A DNA stretch of 64,000 nucleotides from Roseimicrobium sp. ORNL1. GTDB lineage: Bacteria > Verrucomicrobiota > Verrucomicrobiia > Verrucomicrobiales > Verrucomicrobiaceae. The position numbers and the translations under genes are program-made. Below, in pieces: positions 1 to 9,156 of this stretch. The notes under the pieces are model-generated. The model saw only the letters and a program-made list of their open reading frames with translations. It had not been told where the DNA came from and searched no databases. Position 1 is the first letter of the stretch. Each line of letters starts with the position of its first letter. Where the stretch lies: contig NZ_CP049143.1 in NCBI RefSeq assembly GCF_011044495.1, positions 5,642,001-5,706,000 of the forward strand. The letters run 5' to 3'.

Positions 1-3000
1 CCGGAAGCCAGCGCAGCAATCGCCGCACCGCGAAGTCCCGGAGGGGTGCTTTCGTCCGTGGCGAGCGGTTCCAGTCTCACCGTCTCCTTTGCAGAGAGCT
101 TGGGAAGGGTATCGATGGCAAGAAGTCGAACATCCTGCGGCGTGTTCGATGCCAGTGCGATGTCAGCCACGGCATGCTCCAACCCCTTTACAGGAAACGC
201 CGCTGTCAGAGATACCGTAAGCGGGTTGTACTGTTTGCTGGCGCGGTCGTGCAAGGCTTCATCCAGATCGATGTTGTTCAGCATCACGGTGGTGTAGCCG
301 CCATCCAGACGGTCACGCTGGCGCACGGCAGCCTCCAGTACACGGAGCCTGTTCTCGGGACGGTTGATGAACCCGGCGGCCTCATCCAACCACCCGCTGG
401 GAATCATCTGCAGGTATCGACCACTGCTCACATCGCCCGACTTGAGGGGCACTGGCGGAGTCAGCAGGGCAACCACCTCTTCGTCGCTGAGTGCGCGACT
501 GGCATCGCGGAGCGCCTCAATGAGGGCATAGGGAGGCTCGCCCTTCGGTAGAGCGAGGCAGGCAGAAATCCGGTTCTCAACCGGGAGAGCGCGTGCCGCT
601 TTGCTGCGCAGGAAACTAGCCAGTGCCGCTCCGTGATTTTCCAACGCAGCACGCGCCAGATACCGCTCAAACTCCCGCTCATAGGCCTGCATCTTGTCGC
701 TGCCTGCCAGCAGGGAAGGGGCGAAGAAATGCACGAGCGCTTCCACCAGCACGGGGCTGGATTCCTTCACTGTCGCCAGTGTCTGGATGATGGCACTGCG
801 CACATCGCTGTCCTTTTCATCGCGCAAGGGGGTGAAGAGTTTGGCGAGCACCTCGCCACTCAAATTGAAGGAAGCCAGGGCGCGAGCCGACTCGCGGCGC
901 TCATTTCGATCCTGCGACGCCAGCAACTTCACCATCGTGGCTTCGTCGTAGATGCCCAGGCCCTCGCAAACCCAGAGGGCATTCACATGCGTGGCGGCAT
1001 CCTTGTTCTCATCTGTGGCCAGTGTCAGCAGAGTCGGAGCGAGATCCTTCGCTCCACGCTGGATCAACTGTTCCGTCGCTGCGCGCTGGGCCCACTGGCT
1101 GGTGGTTTCCAGATACAGCAGCAGGTCATCCGTGGCTACCTTGGTCATGTCCGGCACATCCGGCTTGGACTGGTCCTTGTGGCGGATGCGCCAGATGCGT
1201 CCGCGGGTCTTGTCGCGGTCCGGGTGCGCGCGTGGCACTTCGTTGTGACTGATGATGCGATTGTACCAGTCCGTGACATACAAGCAGCCATCCGGTCCGA
1301 AGGCGATGGCGATGGGCCGGAACCACGGATCCGTGGAGGTCAGGAAGTCCGCTTTCTTCTCAAAGGTGTATCCGTTCCCATCATGCTTCATCTGCACCGC
1401 CTGAACACTGCTGGTGATGGGATTGGCAATGTAGAAGATGCGTGTGTCACCTTTTCCGGTAAAGGTCTCGGGCCAGTCACCGTCTTCCTTTAAGGCGAGG
1501 CCGGACAATCCGGTGCCGCCCATCTGCGGAGGGCTCAGCGAGGGTGGACGCACAGGCGCGTAGGGCTTGAGCTTTTCATTACCCACACCGGGGACATGCG
1601 TGCCGGGCATGAAGGGCACCACGGGATAGCCCATGTCATTCGCTTCCTGGATGAACCAACTGCCGGCGCGATCCAGCACGAGGCCCCAGATGTTATTGGG
1701 ACCGCTGGAGAGCAGTTGGAAATCGCTGCCATCAGGGCGCATGCGGGCCAGTTTGCAGAAATGGAAGGGCGTGCTCGGCTGCGGGGTGATGGAGAACATG
1801 CTGCCGGTGGCGAGTGGCTTGCCATCCGGCCGCTTCACATCACCGTGGTTGAAGGCGCCCTGTGCGAGGTAGATCCAGTTCCCCGGTCCCTGGGTGAACT
1901 GATGGGGAAAGAGGTGCGAGTCATCAATGCCGAATCCGGTGAGCACGACGTCATGCTTGTCAGCTTTGCCATCGCCATTCGTGTCCTTGTAGAGTCGGAT
2001 GTCGTGACCATACTGAGCATAGCAGCCGTCCTTCGCCGGCAGGATGCCCAGGGGAATGGCCAGGCCATCGGCGAACACACGCGATTTGTGGGGACCCGGG
2101 CCATAAGGCTGATCGTAGATAAGAATCTTGTCCCGTCCGCCCTTGGCATACAGAGACTCCGCCTCGGCTTTGTTCTCGTTGGCATCGACCGGGTAGTCGA
2201 GTGCGGTCATGGTCCACATGCGGCCCGCGTGATCCCAGGCCACGGCGATGAACTTGCCAATGCCCTCCTCCTCCTCCGCAACGAGTTCCACGGTGAATCC
2301 ATCCGGCACCTTGAAGCTGGCGCGTTCCTGCTCGGGTGTCTTCGCTGCCGAACCGGGAGCATTGCCCATCTTCATAGCGCCAGCCGCAGCCGCAGCGGGA
2401 GCCGCGGCCGCCTGCTTCTTCTCACCGGGATGTCCGACCTTGTCCCACGTGGGAGCATTGGGTGTGGGAGGCAATTCTTCGATGGTGATGTCCTTTACCT
2501 GCACCACGACCTTGCCACCGGAGTGCACCTGGATGGCGATGTGACCATCTTGCGCGATGTTGGTGTCTTGCTCGGTGTAGTCGAGCGCGGGCACGCCATT
2601 CACCCACGACTGGATACGAGGTCCCTCGGCGCGGATTTGATATTCGTTCCAGTCATCCGCCTTGATGGAGGCATTCACCGCCGCGAGATCCGTCGCTTCA
2701 CCGATGACCTTGTTGCGACGGGACTCGTCATAGAGCTTGCCCCACCAACCGGCGCCTGCGTCCACCTGGTAACCACTCATCTCGGTGTTGTTGGGCACAC
2801 GCAGCGAACGAATCTGCACACCACTGTTCACAAAGCCCGTGCCCGTAATCTTGAGCTTCAGCTTCAGCACGAAGTTGTGATATGACTCCTTCGTGGCCAA
2901 GAAGTGGTTCCTGGTGATCTGCTCCGTGAGAGAGCCGCCGGTGAGGAGACCATCCTCCACACGCCAGATCTTCGAGTCGCCCTCGAACTGATCCAGCGAC

Positions 3001-3113
3001 TTGCCATCGAACAGCGAGACCGCTCCGGTCGATTGGGCAGGCAGTGCCGGAGCGGTGGCAATGAAGGCCACTAGCATCGTGAGCAGCCGGCGGGTGAGTG
3101 AGTGCTTTTTCAT
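1..3113 (-). CDS. DUF1080 + PVC-type heme dehydrogenase fusion (3' end cut by window edge)
   Basis: Large exported protein whose frame is open from the ATG at 3113 to the window edge (about 1,037 residues seen). In order: a signal peptide (about 1-27, ending in LPAQ), a DUF1080/3-keto-disaccharide hydrolase-like jelly-roll domain (about 28-225, starting SLFDGKSL), an Ala/Pro linker, a PVC-type beta-propeller of the 'membrane-bound dehydrogenase' family (about 265-610, with DTNGDGKADKHDVVL and LYVTDWYN), then helical HEAT-like repeats (about 625 onward). Family members normally end in a cytochrome c CxxCH domain, which would lie beyond position 1. In PVC bacteria such proteins are linked to periplasmic polysaccharide or sugar oxidation, but the substrate is unknown. 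It starts 4 bases after the stop of the Tm-1-like gene, so the two are very probably co-transcribed. Confidence 0.85.
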   Translation of the reverse strand, partial: MKKHSLTRRLLTMLVAFIATAPALPAQSTGAVSLFDGKSLDQFEGDSKIWRVEDGLLTGGSLTEQITRNHFLATKESYHNFVLKLKLKITGTGFVNSGVQIRSLRVPNNTEMSGYQVDAGAGWWGKLYDESRRNKVIGEATDLAAVNASIKADDWNEYQIRAEGPRIQSWVNGVPALDYTEQDTNIAQDGHIAIQVHSGGKVVVQVKDITIEELPPTPNAPTWDKVGHPGEKKQAAAAPAAAAAGAMKMGNAPGSAAKTPEQERASFKVPDGFTVELVAEEEEGIGKFIAVAWDHAGRMWTMTALDYPVDANENKAEAESLYAKGGRDKILIYDQPYGPGPHKSRVFADGLAIPLGILPAKDGCYAQYGHDIRLYKDTNGDGKADKHDVVLTGFGIDDSHLFPHQFTQGPGNWIYLAQGAFNHGDVKRPDGKPLATGSMFSITPQPSTPFHFCKLARMRPDGSDFQLLSSGPNNIWGLVLDRAGSWFIQEANDMGYPVVPFMPGTHVPGVGNEKLKPYAPVRPPSLSPPQMGGTGLSGLALKEDGDWPETFTGKGDTRIFYIANPITSSVQAVQMKHDGNGYTFEKKADFLTSTDPWFRPIAIAFGPDGCLYVTDWYNRIISHNEVPRAHPDRDKTRGRIWRIRHKDQSKPDVPDMTKVATDDLLLYLETTSQWAQRAATEQLIQRGAKDLAPTLLTLATDENKDAATHVNALWVCEGLGIYDEATMVKLLASQDRNERRESARALASFNLSGEVLAKLFTPLRDEKDSDVRSAIIQTLATVKESSPVLVEALVHFFAPSLLAGSDKMQAYEREFERYLARAALENHGAALASFLRSKAARALPVENRISACLALPKGEPPYALIEALRDASRALSDEEVVALLTPPVPLKSGDVSSGRYLQMIPSGWLDEAAGFINRPENRLRVLEAAVRQRDRLDGGYTTVMLNNIDLDEALHDRASKQYNPLTVSLTAAFPVKGLEHAVADIALASNTPQDVRLLAIDTLPKLSAKETVRLEPLATDESTPPGLRGAAIAALAS

Positions 3114-3117
3114 GGGA

Positions 3118-4347
3118 TCAGGGAGCGTGATGAGCGGCGATGTTTTCGAGCAATGCGGTGGCGCAGGCGGCAGCGAAGGCGGGATCGTTGATTTCGAGAT
3201 CGAACTCCATCAGCGGGATGCCGGGACGCAGGTGTTTCTTGATGGAAGAGAAGAGGGCCTCGTCTGCAGCGGGATCATGAAAAGCCTTCCCTTCTGCGCT
3301 GATGATGCTGATGGCTTTCTTTGGAAGCAGCACCGTGACAGGCGCTGTATACGCATTCACCTTCTCCGCGAGGATGCGGCCCAACTCCTCACACTCTTCC
3401 GCATTCGTGCGCATGAGGGTGACTTGTGGGTTGTGGTGGTAAAAATTGCGGCCTGCATACTTCGCCGGCACGGTGTGGGGCTCACCGAAATTCACCATGT
3501 CCAAGCATCCCGGTGTGACGATGGCAGACACGTCCGCACGACCCGCCGCTTCCAATCGCGCAGGTCCCGCACCGAGGATGCCGCCCGCCAGTTCATCCGC
3601 CCATTCCGTCGTCGTGATATCCAGCACCCCGGCGACCATGCCGCTTTCGATGAGGCTCTCCATGGTGCGTCCGCCGGTGCCGGTGGCATGGAATACCAAC
3701 ACCTCATAGCCGGATTGCTCCAGCAGTGTCTTCGCCTTGTCCACACAGGCGGTGGTATTGCCGAACATGCTGGCCACGATCAGCGGCTTGTCCTCCGCAG
3801 GCCGCGTTTCACGTGTCACGGCCGCCTCCACCATGCCACAGATGGCTCCCGCGGCGTTCTCAAAGATGGTGCGGGAGATGCGGTTGATGCCAGAGACATC
3901 CACGATGGCTGGCATCATGACGATGTCCTTGGTGCCGACATAGGGTGCGGTGTTTCCGCTCGCGAGCGTGGATACCATGAGCTTGGGGAAGCCAATCGGC
4001 AGAGCCCGCATCGCAGCCGTGGCAATCGCCGTACCGCCACCACCACCGAGTGAAATGATGCCGTGGATCTTTTCCTCTTCCTCCAGCTTCGCCGTGTATT
4101 TCGCGACAGCGCGAGCCATCAGGGCCACAGATTCGCCGCGGTCCTTCTTTGCAAAGACGGCCTGCCAGTCCTCACCACCTGCGGCAGCCACCTGCTCAAC
4201 GGGAACGTCCGGCGTGATGGTAGGCTCTTCCAGGCAGCCTACGTGGATGAGAAGCGTCTCATGCCCGCGGGCACGGATGGCTTCAGCGATGAAGGCGTGC
4301 TCAGCGCCCTTGGTATCAAAGGTTCCCAGTACAGCGATGGTAGGCAT
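3118..4347 (-). CDS. Tm-1-like ATP-binding (UPF0261) protein
   Basis: A 409-residue protein of the Tm-1-like/UPF0261 family. It begins MPTIAVLGTFDTKG, the characteristic N-terminal strand-loop. A glycine-rich loop (SLGGGGGTAIA, about residues 99-109) lies in the N-terminal half, and the C-terminal half contains GTGGRTMESLI and VTPGCLDMVNFG, both typical. Length agrees with the family. The plant namesake blocks tobamovirus replication and binds nucleotide; the bacterial role is not established. It is the first gene of a likely operon with the DUF1080/PVC dehydrogenase gene 4 bases downstream. Upstream (4348-4552) is a short region shared with the divergent CMD-family gene. Family assignment is confident; cellular function is not. 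Confidence 0.85.
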   Translation of the reverse strand: MPTIAVLGTFDTKGAEHAFIAEAIRARGHETLLIHVGCLEEPTITPDVPVEQVAAAGGEDWQAVFAKKDRGESVALMARAVAKYTAKLEEEEKIHGIISLGGGGGTAIATAAMRALPIGFPKLMVSTLASGNTAPYVGTKDIVMMPAIVDVSGINRISRTIFENAAGAICGMVEAAVTRETRPAEDKPLIVASMFGNTTACVDKAKTLLEQSGYEVLVFHATGTGGRTMESLIESGMVAGVLDITTTEWADELAGGILGAGPARLEAAGRADVSAIVTPGCLDMVNFGEPHTVPAKYAGRNFYHHNPQVTLMRTNAEECEELGRILAEKVNAYTAPVTVLLPKKAISIISAEGKAFHDPAADEALFSSIKKHLRPGIPLMEFDLEINDPAFAAACATALLENIAAHHAP

Positions 4348-4552
4348 GCGAAAAATGGAGGATAGGAAAGTGACGTGCGAAAAGGCGGTCGTTCAGTTCA
4401 GCGACACCGCGTGGAGCAGGCAAGACTACGGAGAAGCCCTCCATTTCTAAAGAACAAATCTCCACCGGCTGGAGACGAAAATGCAACGTACTGCCCTTTA
4501 AGCAGCCATAGGTACCCCGCACGGAGCCCCTCACCCTTAACCCTTCCTCACC

Positions 4553-5035
4553 ATGTCCACAGATCCTGCAACGCCTTCATCCCCACGCCTCAACTACCGC
4601 GAGGCCAGCCCCGCAGCATTCACGGCCATGCTCGCCTTGGAAACCGCCGTGCGGAAGACCGGACTGGACCCTGTGCTGCTGGACCTCGTGAAGCTCCGCG
4701 CCTCCCAAATCAATGGCTGCGCCTTCTGCATCGACATGCACGTTAGTGATGCCAAAAAGAAGGGCGAAAACGACCGGCGACTCCATCTACTCCCCGTCTG
4801 GCGTGAAGTGCCCCATTTCTTCACTCCTCGCGAGCAGGCGGCACTGGCCTGGACGGAATCCCTGACTCTCATCTCGGAATCCCATGTACCGGACGAAGTC
4901 TATGCCTTGGCCAGCAAGGAGTTCTCCGAGACCGAACTGACCAACCTCACCCTGGCTGTGGTGGCCATCAATGGGTGGAACCGTTTCTCCATCACCTTCC
5001 GCGCGATGCCGGAGCCTCTTGAGAAGCAATCCTGA
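4553..5035 (+). CDS. carboxymuconolactone decarboxylase (AhpD-like) family protein
   Basis: A 160-residue all-helical protein of the CMD/AhpD superfamily. The redox motif C56-A-F-C59 followed by H63 (NGCAFCIDMH) is that of the alkylhydroperoxidase AhpD core, so peroxidase or thiol-disulfide activity is more likely than decarboxylase activity. The motif LLDLVKLRAS just before it is also typical. It is divergent from the Tm-1-like gene and convergent with the AraC-type regulator whose stop lies 15 bases further on. No partner peroxiredoxin is seen nearby. Confidence 0.88.
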   Translation: MSTDPATPSSPRLNYREASPAAFTAMLALETAVRKTGLDPVLLDLVKLRASQINGCAFCIDMHVSDAKKKGENDRRLHLLPVWREVPHFFTPREQAALAWTESLTLISESHVPDEVYALASKEFSETELTNLTLAVVAINGWNRFSITFRAMPEPLEKQS

Positions 5036-5049
5036 AAAAGGACCGGCTG

Positions 5050-6000
5050 CTACAATCCCCGCCGATACTCCGTTGGGCTGCACCCCACCCAGCGGCGGAA
5101 GGCACGGGCCAGCACCAGCCCGCTTTCATAACCGACCGCCTCTGCGATGGCATCCAGCTTGTCATTTGTCTCCTCCAGCAGATGGCGCGCCTGCTGCATG
5201 CGCATGTAGGTGAGCTGCTGCATCGGGCTGCGCCCAAAATGTTTCAAGCAAGCCTTGCGCAGATGCTCACGACTGGAGTGGAAGCGCGCGGCGAGACTGT
5301 TCAGTTGCCAGTCATCGGAGAGGCTTGCAGCCACTTCGTCCCAGAGAGACACCAGCTTCTCATCCACCTTCGCAGGTTGGGCGATGCGCCTTGCAAGACC
5401 ATGCACAATCTCAACCCAGTGGTACATCTGCCGGGAGTCACGGGCTGTTTCCCACTCGCCAATCAATCCCTCAATCGCGCGGCGCAGCATGTCGCCATCG
5501 AGCTTCACCTTTTGTGGTGAAGCAGAGCCTACGAGCGGATGCACGGGTGGAGGTTCGTCATAACGTACCCAGGCAATCACCCAGCGGCCCTCGCTGCCGG
5601 CTTCGAACGCATTCAAGCTCCGTGGCGGTGCCATGCACACCGTACCCGCCCGGATGGTCTGCCAGGTACCGTCCAGCAAGATGCGTCCACTGCCCTCGCA
5701 CACCGCCATGAGGAAACTTCCAGAGGGTCTCAATCGTACCCGCTGAAATCCCGGTGTGGCCCACTCGATGCCGACACGCGAAATGCGATGCGCGCCTAGT
5801 GCCGGACAAGAGGATGCCTCCAGAATCATCTCACGCGTGCCACGTCCATTGCGAGTCACGTCCGTACCGAACGGCACGGAAGTGGACTGAAGAAGAGAGC
5901 GGGATTTGGCGTTCACAGAATGAGAGGAGCGGCTCCATGATGATAGCGGGCCAGACAACGTGATCCAGCCCCTCGCTACATCTACCTTCCTCGAAACCAT
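5050..6000 (-). CDS. AraC-family transcriptional regulator
   Basis: C-terminal double helix-turn-helix of the AraC/XylS family (about residues 215-310: LAARFHSSREHLRKAC, then LDAIAEAVGYESGLVLARAFRRW and SPTEYR). The N-terminal 150 residues resemble a cupin-type effector domain (RLRPSGSFLMAVCEGSG). The open frame extends to 6336 but would run through the start of the divergent GH16-like gene at 6046, so the ATG at 6000 (316 aa) or the GTG at 5916 (288 aa) is preferred. Neither has a good ribosome site. It is divergent from the GH16-like gene with about 45 bases between starts, so that gene is its likely target, along with itself. Confidence 0.85.
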   Translation of the reverse strand: MVSRKVDVARGWITLSGPLSSWSRSSHSVNAKSRSLLQSTSVPFGTDVTRNGRGTREMILEASSCPALGAHRISRVGIEWATPGFQRVRLRPSGSFLMAVCEGSGRILLDGTWQTIRAGTVCMAPPRSLNAFEAGSEGRWVIAWVRYDEPPPVHPLVGSASPQKVKLDGDMLRRAIEGLIGEWETARDSRQMYHWVEIVHGLARRIAQPAKVDEKLVSLWDEVAASLSDDWQLNSLAARFHSSREHLRKACLKHFGRSPMQQLTYMRMQQARHLLEETNDKLDAIAEAVGYESGLVLARAFRRWVGCSPTEYRRGL

Positions 6001-6045
6001 GCACCCGACGGTGACAGCCGGGGGAGAATCTGTTATCTGGCACGC

Positions 6046-7170
6046 ATGACCATCGGTCGTCCCCTGCTCTGCCTGCTGCTGGCGCTGTGCTCCCTCAGGG
6101 GATTTGCGGAGGTGCCAGCACTGCCGGAGCACGCCAGGCTCGAGCTGGAGGAGACTTGGGCCTCGGGCTCCATCGATCCAGCACGCTGGTACCTGATGCG
6201 GCGCAACTGGGACGGAGGCAATCACGGCAACGTGCCGGAAAACGTACGCGTCATCGAGGAGGCCGTGGCCGACGGCACCAAGCGGCACGTTCTGGAGTGT
6301 CGCGCTAACGGCGACCAGTACACAGGCCCCATTCATGGTCTGTGGAACAAGCCGGATCGCGTGGGCGGCATCATCGCCAGCAAAACGTTTTTTGCCTCAG
6401 GCCGCTTCGAGGTGGAGATGCGCGTGGGAGGGACCGAGAAACTCGCCGTTGGTCCGGAGAATCCAGCCAGGCCCATCGGTTCCATCGCCGCCATCTGGAT
6501 CTATGCCGGGAAAAATGTGCGGGTGACGGACTCCTTGTCGGACGGGTTCGTGCAGGAGGAGCCACTGTATCACCCGTATCTGCAGAAATGGAGCAAGGGC
6601 AACGCCTATCTCACCTCAGAGCTCGACTTCCCGGAGCTCGGGAAGAAGGGTGACTTCGACCATGCGCTCTACAACACCTTCAATCACTCGCGCATTCACA
6701 GCAAGACGCTCCCAGTGCAGGTGGCTGATGGAAAATATCACACCTACACCACGGAATGGCGCACGGCACTGCGCGAACTGATGGACTTGCGTGATGAACA
6801 GGTCACGGAACACCAGGGCTTCCACTGGATCCGCGACTTGAAATATCCCTTCGACCGGTACTGGGGCAATCCAGTGAAACGACTCGGCAAGGATCGCTAC
6901 GCGGTGTATCACGGCGTGAGAGCCACGCATTGGATCGATGGCAAGCTCGTGGGCGAAAACACCGATGATGTGCCCACCATCGCGGCGCAGCTCAGTCTGG
7001 GCATCTGGTTGCCTGACTGGGCGGGACCGGCTCCATGGCAGGAATCACGTGCCACCTTTGGCACGATTCGCGTGTGGCAGTACCACGATGAAGGAGACGT
7101 ACGAGGCCTGTTGACCAATGACCAGCCGGACAACTTCAAGCCCAGCGGCGAACCTATCAAGAGCCCCTGA
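6046..7170 (+). CDS. secreted glycoside hydrolase, GH16-like
   Basis: A 374-residue exported protein: a signal peptide (about 1-21, ending RGFA), then a concanavalin-like lectin/glucanase domain. The GH16 signature ExDx(x)E is visible as E192-L-D194-F-P-E197 (SELDFPEL), where E192 would be the nucleophile and E197 the acid/base. Other supporting pieces are FASGRFEVEMRV (the strand entering the fold), YHTYTTEWR and a late segment ending FGTIRVWQY. A beta-1,3/1,4-glucan or galactan substrate is plausible but cannot be read from the sequence. Divergent from an AraC regulator that probably controls it; the kinase-MurQ fusion follows on the same strand after 69 bases. Confidence 0.75.
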   Translation: MTIGRPLLCLLLALCSLRGFAEVPALPEHARLELEETWASGSIDPARWYLMRRNWDGGNHGNVPENVRVIEEAVADGTKRHVLECRANGDQYTGPIHGLWNKPDRVGGIIASKTFFASGRFEVEMRVGGTEKLAVGPENPARPIGSIAAIWIYAGKNVRVTDSLSDGFVQEEPLYHPYLQKWSKGNAYLTSELDFPELGKKGDFDHALYNTFNHSRIHSKTLPVQVADGKYHTYTTEWRTALRELMDLRDEQVTEHQGFHWIRDLKYPFDRYWGNPVKRLGKDRYAVYHGVRATHWIDGKLVGENTDDVPTIAAQLSLGIWLPDWAGPAPWQESRATFGTIRVWQYHDEGDVRGLLTNDQPDNFKPSGEPIKSP

Positions 7171-7239
7171 AACCAGAAGCCCTTCAGAATTCGCGAACGC
7201 TGGCACCGCTTTCCCTGTCAGTCCTCTGGTATCACCTAC

Positions 7240-9081
7240 ATGTCAAAGCCACCCATGGAGCACCCACGCACCTTTCTCGGAATCGAAACAGGGGCGACAC
7301 ACACCACCGTACTGCTGGTGGATGAAAAGGACCAGACGCTGCAACGATTTGATCTCGGTCCTGCCAATGTGCGCCTGCTGACGAATGTGGAAATCGCGAA
7401 GGTCTTCCGCGAAATCAAGCGTCGCACCGGTGAACCCTCTGCGGTGGCGGCGGGCATGGCAGGTCTGCGCAACGAGGCGGACGAAAAGCGTGTACGGGAT
7501 CTGGCCGTGCATGAGTGGCCGGGCATCCCCTTCCACGCCACCAACGATCTCGAAACCGCGCTGGAAGCCGCAGGCCCATGGCCGGACAAGGCGGAAGCGC
7601 GCGTGCTCCTGTTAAGCGGCACCGGCTCCTGCGCCTACGGCCGCAATACCGAAGGACGCACGGTGAAATTTGGCGGACGAGGACACATCCTCGGAGATCG
7701 GGGCAGTGCCATCGATATCGCCCTGCAAGCGCTACGCGCCATCGTGTACCAACAGGATCTAAAGGCTCAATTCCCTGCACTGGGTCAAGCGATCCTGCGT
7801 GCGCTGCAATTGAACAATCCGGACGATCTCATCCCCTGGACCCAGGAGGCCGCAAAGGGTGATATTGCCCAGCTTGCAGTAACCGTGTTTCGGGAGGCGG
7901 AGAAGGGAGACAGCCTGGCCCGCGATGTCTTGCGTGAGGCCGCGGATCGTCTCGCGGACATGGCAGCGAACTGTGCCGCACATCTCGTGAACGAAGGCGC
8001 GCACGTGCAGTTCATTCTCGCGGGCGGCACGCTGCTGAAGCAGCCCGTGTTTGCGAACTCGGTGAGCAAGCGACTCCATGCGCGCTGGAGTGACTGCCGG
8101 GTGGAAAAGCTCAAGCACGAGAGTGTGTGGGGCGCCATCACTCTCGCGAAGACTCTTCTGCCTGTGGTGCCGGGTGCTTCCGGATCTTCCCTGCCTGCGG
8201 CATTGATTCCTTCTCCCGAGTCCAGTGAGCCTGCGGACGCAACACCTGTCCCGCTTGCCTCCCTCGCGAAATCGCCCACCGAACTGCGCAATCCGAGGAC
8301 CATGGCGCTCGATACCATGGCGCTCGATGAAGCAATCGAACTGCTGGTAGACGAGAATGAAGTCGCGGTGCACGCGGTGCTCCAGCAGAAGGAAGAGATC
8401 CGCTGGCTCATTGAAAAGACCGTGGCCGCTTTCCAGAGTGGTGGCCGTCTGTTCTATGTGGGCGCCGGCACGAGTGGTCGGCTCGGCGTGCTGGATGCCA
8501 GCGAATGTCCTCCCACCTTCCGCGCCCCGCCGGAGCAGGTGCAGGGCATCATTGCCGGTGGCCAGCGTGCCCTCTGGAGTGCGGTGGAGGGCGCTGAAGA
8601 CAGCACCGAGGGCGGCGCCAGCGCGGCGCGCCATCGTGGAATCAAGAAAGGCGACGTACTGGTAGGCATCGCTGCGAGCGGCCGCACGCCTTATGTCTGG
8701 GGTGCCCTGCGTGAAGCAAAAAGCGCCGGCGCCACCACGGCGCTGCTGGCCTTCAATCCGCACCTCGACGTTTCCGCCGCCTGGGCTCCGGACAAACTCA
8801 TTCTCATCGACGTAGGTCCCGAGCCGCTCACCGGCAGCACGCGCATGAAATCCGGCACGGCCACCAAGGTAGTGCTCAATACCCTCACGACGCTGGCGAT
8901 GGTGCACACCGGAAAGGTGCTGAGCAACCTGATGGTGGACATGAATCCCAGCAATGTGAAGCTGCGCGACCGTGCTGTGCGGCTGGTCCGCGAACTCACG
9001 GGCAAGGATGAAGACGCCGCACGCGAGGCGCTGGACCAGCATGACTGGGTGGTGAAGAACGCGGTGCAGTCCCTTCGCTGA
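7240..9081 (+). CDS. N-acetylhexosamine kinase fused to MurNAc-6-phosphate etherase (MurQ)
   Basis: A 613-residue fusion. Residues about 8-310 are a BadF/BadG-type ASKHA sugar kinase (FLGIETGATHT, LLSGTGSCAYG, FILAGGTLL) of the kind that phosphorylates GlcNAc or MurNAc. A Pro/Ser/Ala linker follows (about 310-345). Residues about 346-613 are a complete SIS-fold MurQ: TELRNPRTMALDT at its normal N-terminus, YVGAGTSGRLGVLDASEC at about 406, GIAASGRTPYV, TGSTRMKSGTATK and MVDMNPSNVKLRDRA. MurQ cleaves the lactyl ether of MurNAc-6-P to give GlcNAc-6-P, so kinase plus etherase in one chain would carry out consecutive cytoplasmic steps of peptidoglycan recycling. A strong terminator follows at 9089-9121. 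Confidence 0.9.
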   Translation: MSKPPMEHPRTFLGIETGATHTTVLLVDEKDQTLQRFDLGPANVRLLTNVEIAKVFREIKRRTGEPSAVAAGMAGLRNEADEKRVRDLAVHEWPGIPFHATNDLETALEAAGPWPDKAEARVLLLSGTGSCAYGRNTEGRTVKFGGRGHILGDRGSAIDIALQALRAIVYQQDLKAQFPALGQAILRALQLNNPDDLIPWTQEAAKGDIAQLAVTVFREAEKGDSLARDVLREAADRLADMAANCAAHLVNEGAHVQFILAGGTLLKQPVFANSVSKRLHARWSDCRVEKLKHESVWGAITLAKTLLPVVPGASGSSLPAALIPSPESSEPADATPVPLASLAKSPTELRNPRTMALDTMALDEAIELLVDENEVAVHAVLQQKEEIRWLIEKTVAAFQSGGRLFYVGAGTSGRLGVLDASECPPTFRAPPEQVQGIIAGGQRALWSAVEGAEDSTEGGASAARHRGIKKGDVLVGIAASGRTPYVWGALREAKSAGATTALLAFNPHLDVSAAWAPDKLILIDVGPEPLTGSTRMKSGTATKVVLNTLTTLAMVHTGKVLSNLMVDMNPSNVKLRDRAVRLVRELTGKDEDAAREALDQHDWVVKNAVQSLR

Positions 9082-9088
9082 AAAAACA

Positions 9089-9121
9089 AAACGGGAGGGC
9101 TGATACGTCGCCCTCCCGTTT
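9089..9121. terminator. bidirectional intrinsic terminator
   Basis: A perfect 12-bp stem, AAACGGGAGGGC (9089-9100) with GCCCTCCCGTTT (9110-9121), and a 9-base loop. The left side is preceded by an A-rich run (9081-9091), which reads as a T-rich tail on the minus strand. It lies 7 bases after the MurQ fusion stop and about 35 bases after the stop of the convergent gene at 9157, so it can serve both. Confidence 0.85.
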
Positions 9122-9156
9122 CAAAAACTCAGACTATCGCGCTTCTCTGCCTTTGA

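Noticed and set aside
1596-2885. 429-codon plus-strand frame
   Set aside because: Lies antisense to the DUF1080/PVC dehydrogenase, whose minus-strand frame has clear domains and a signal peptide. The frames 633-1493 and 3001-4053 are similar shadows.
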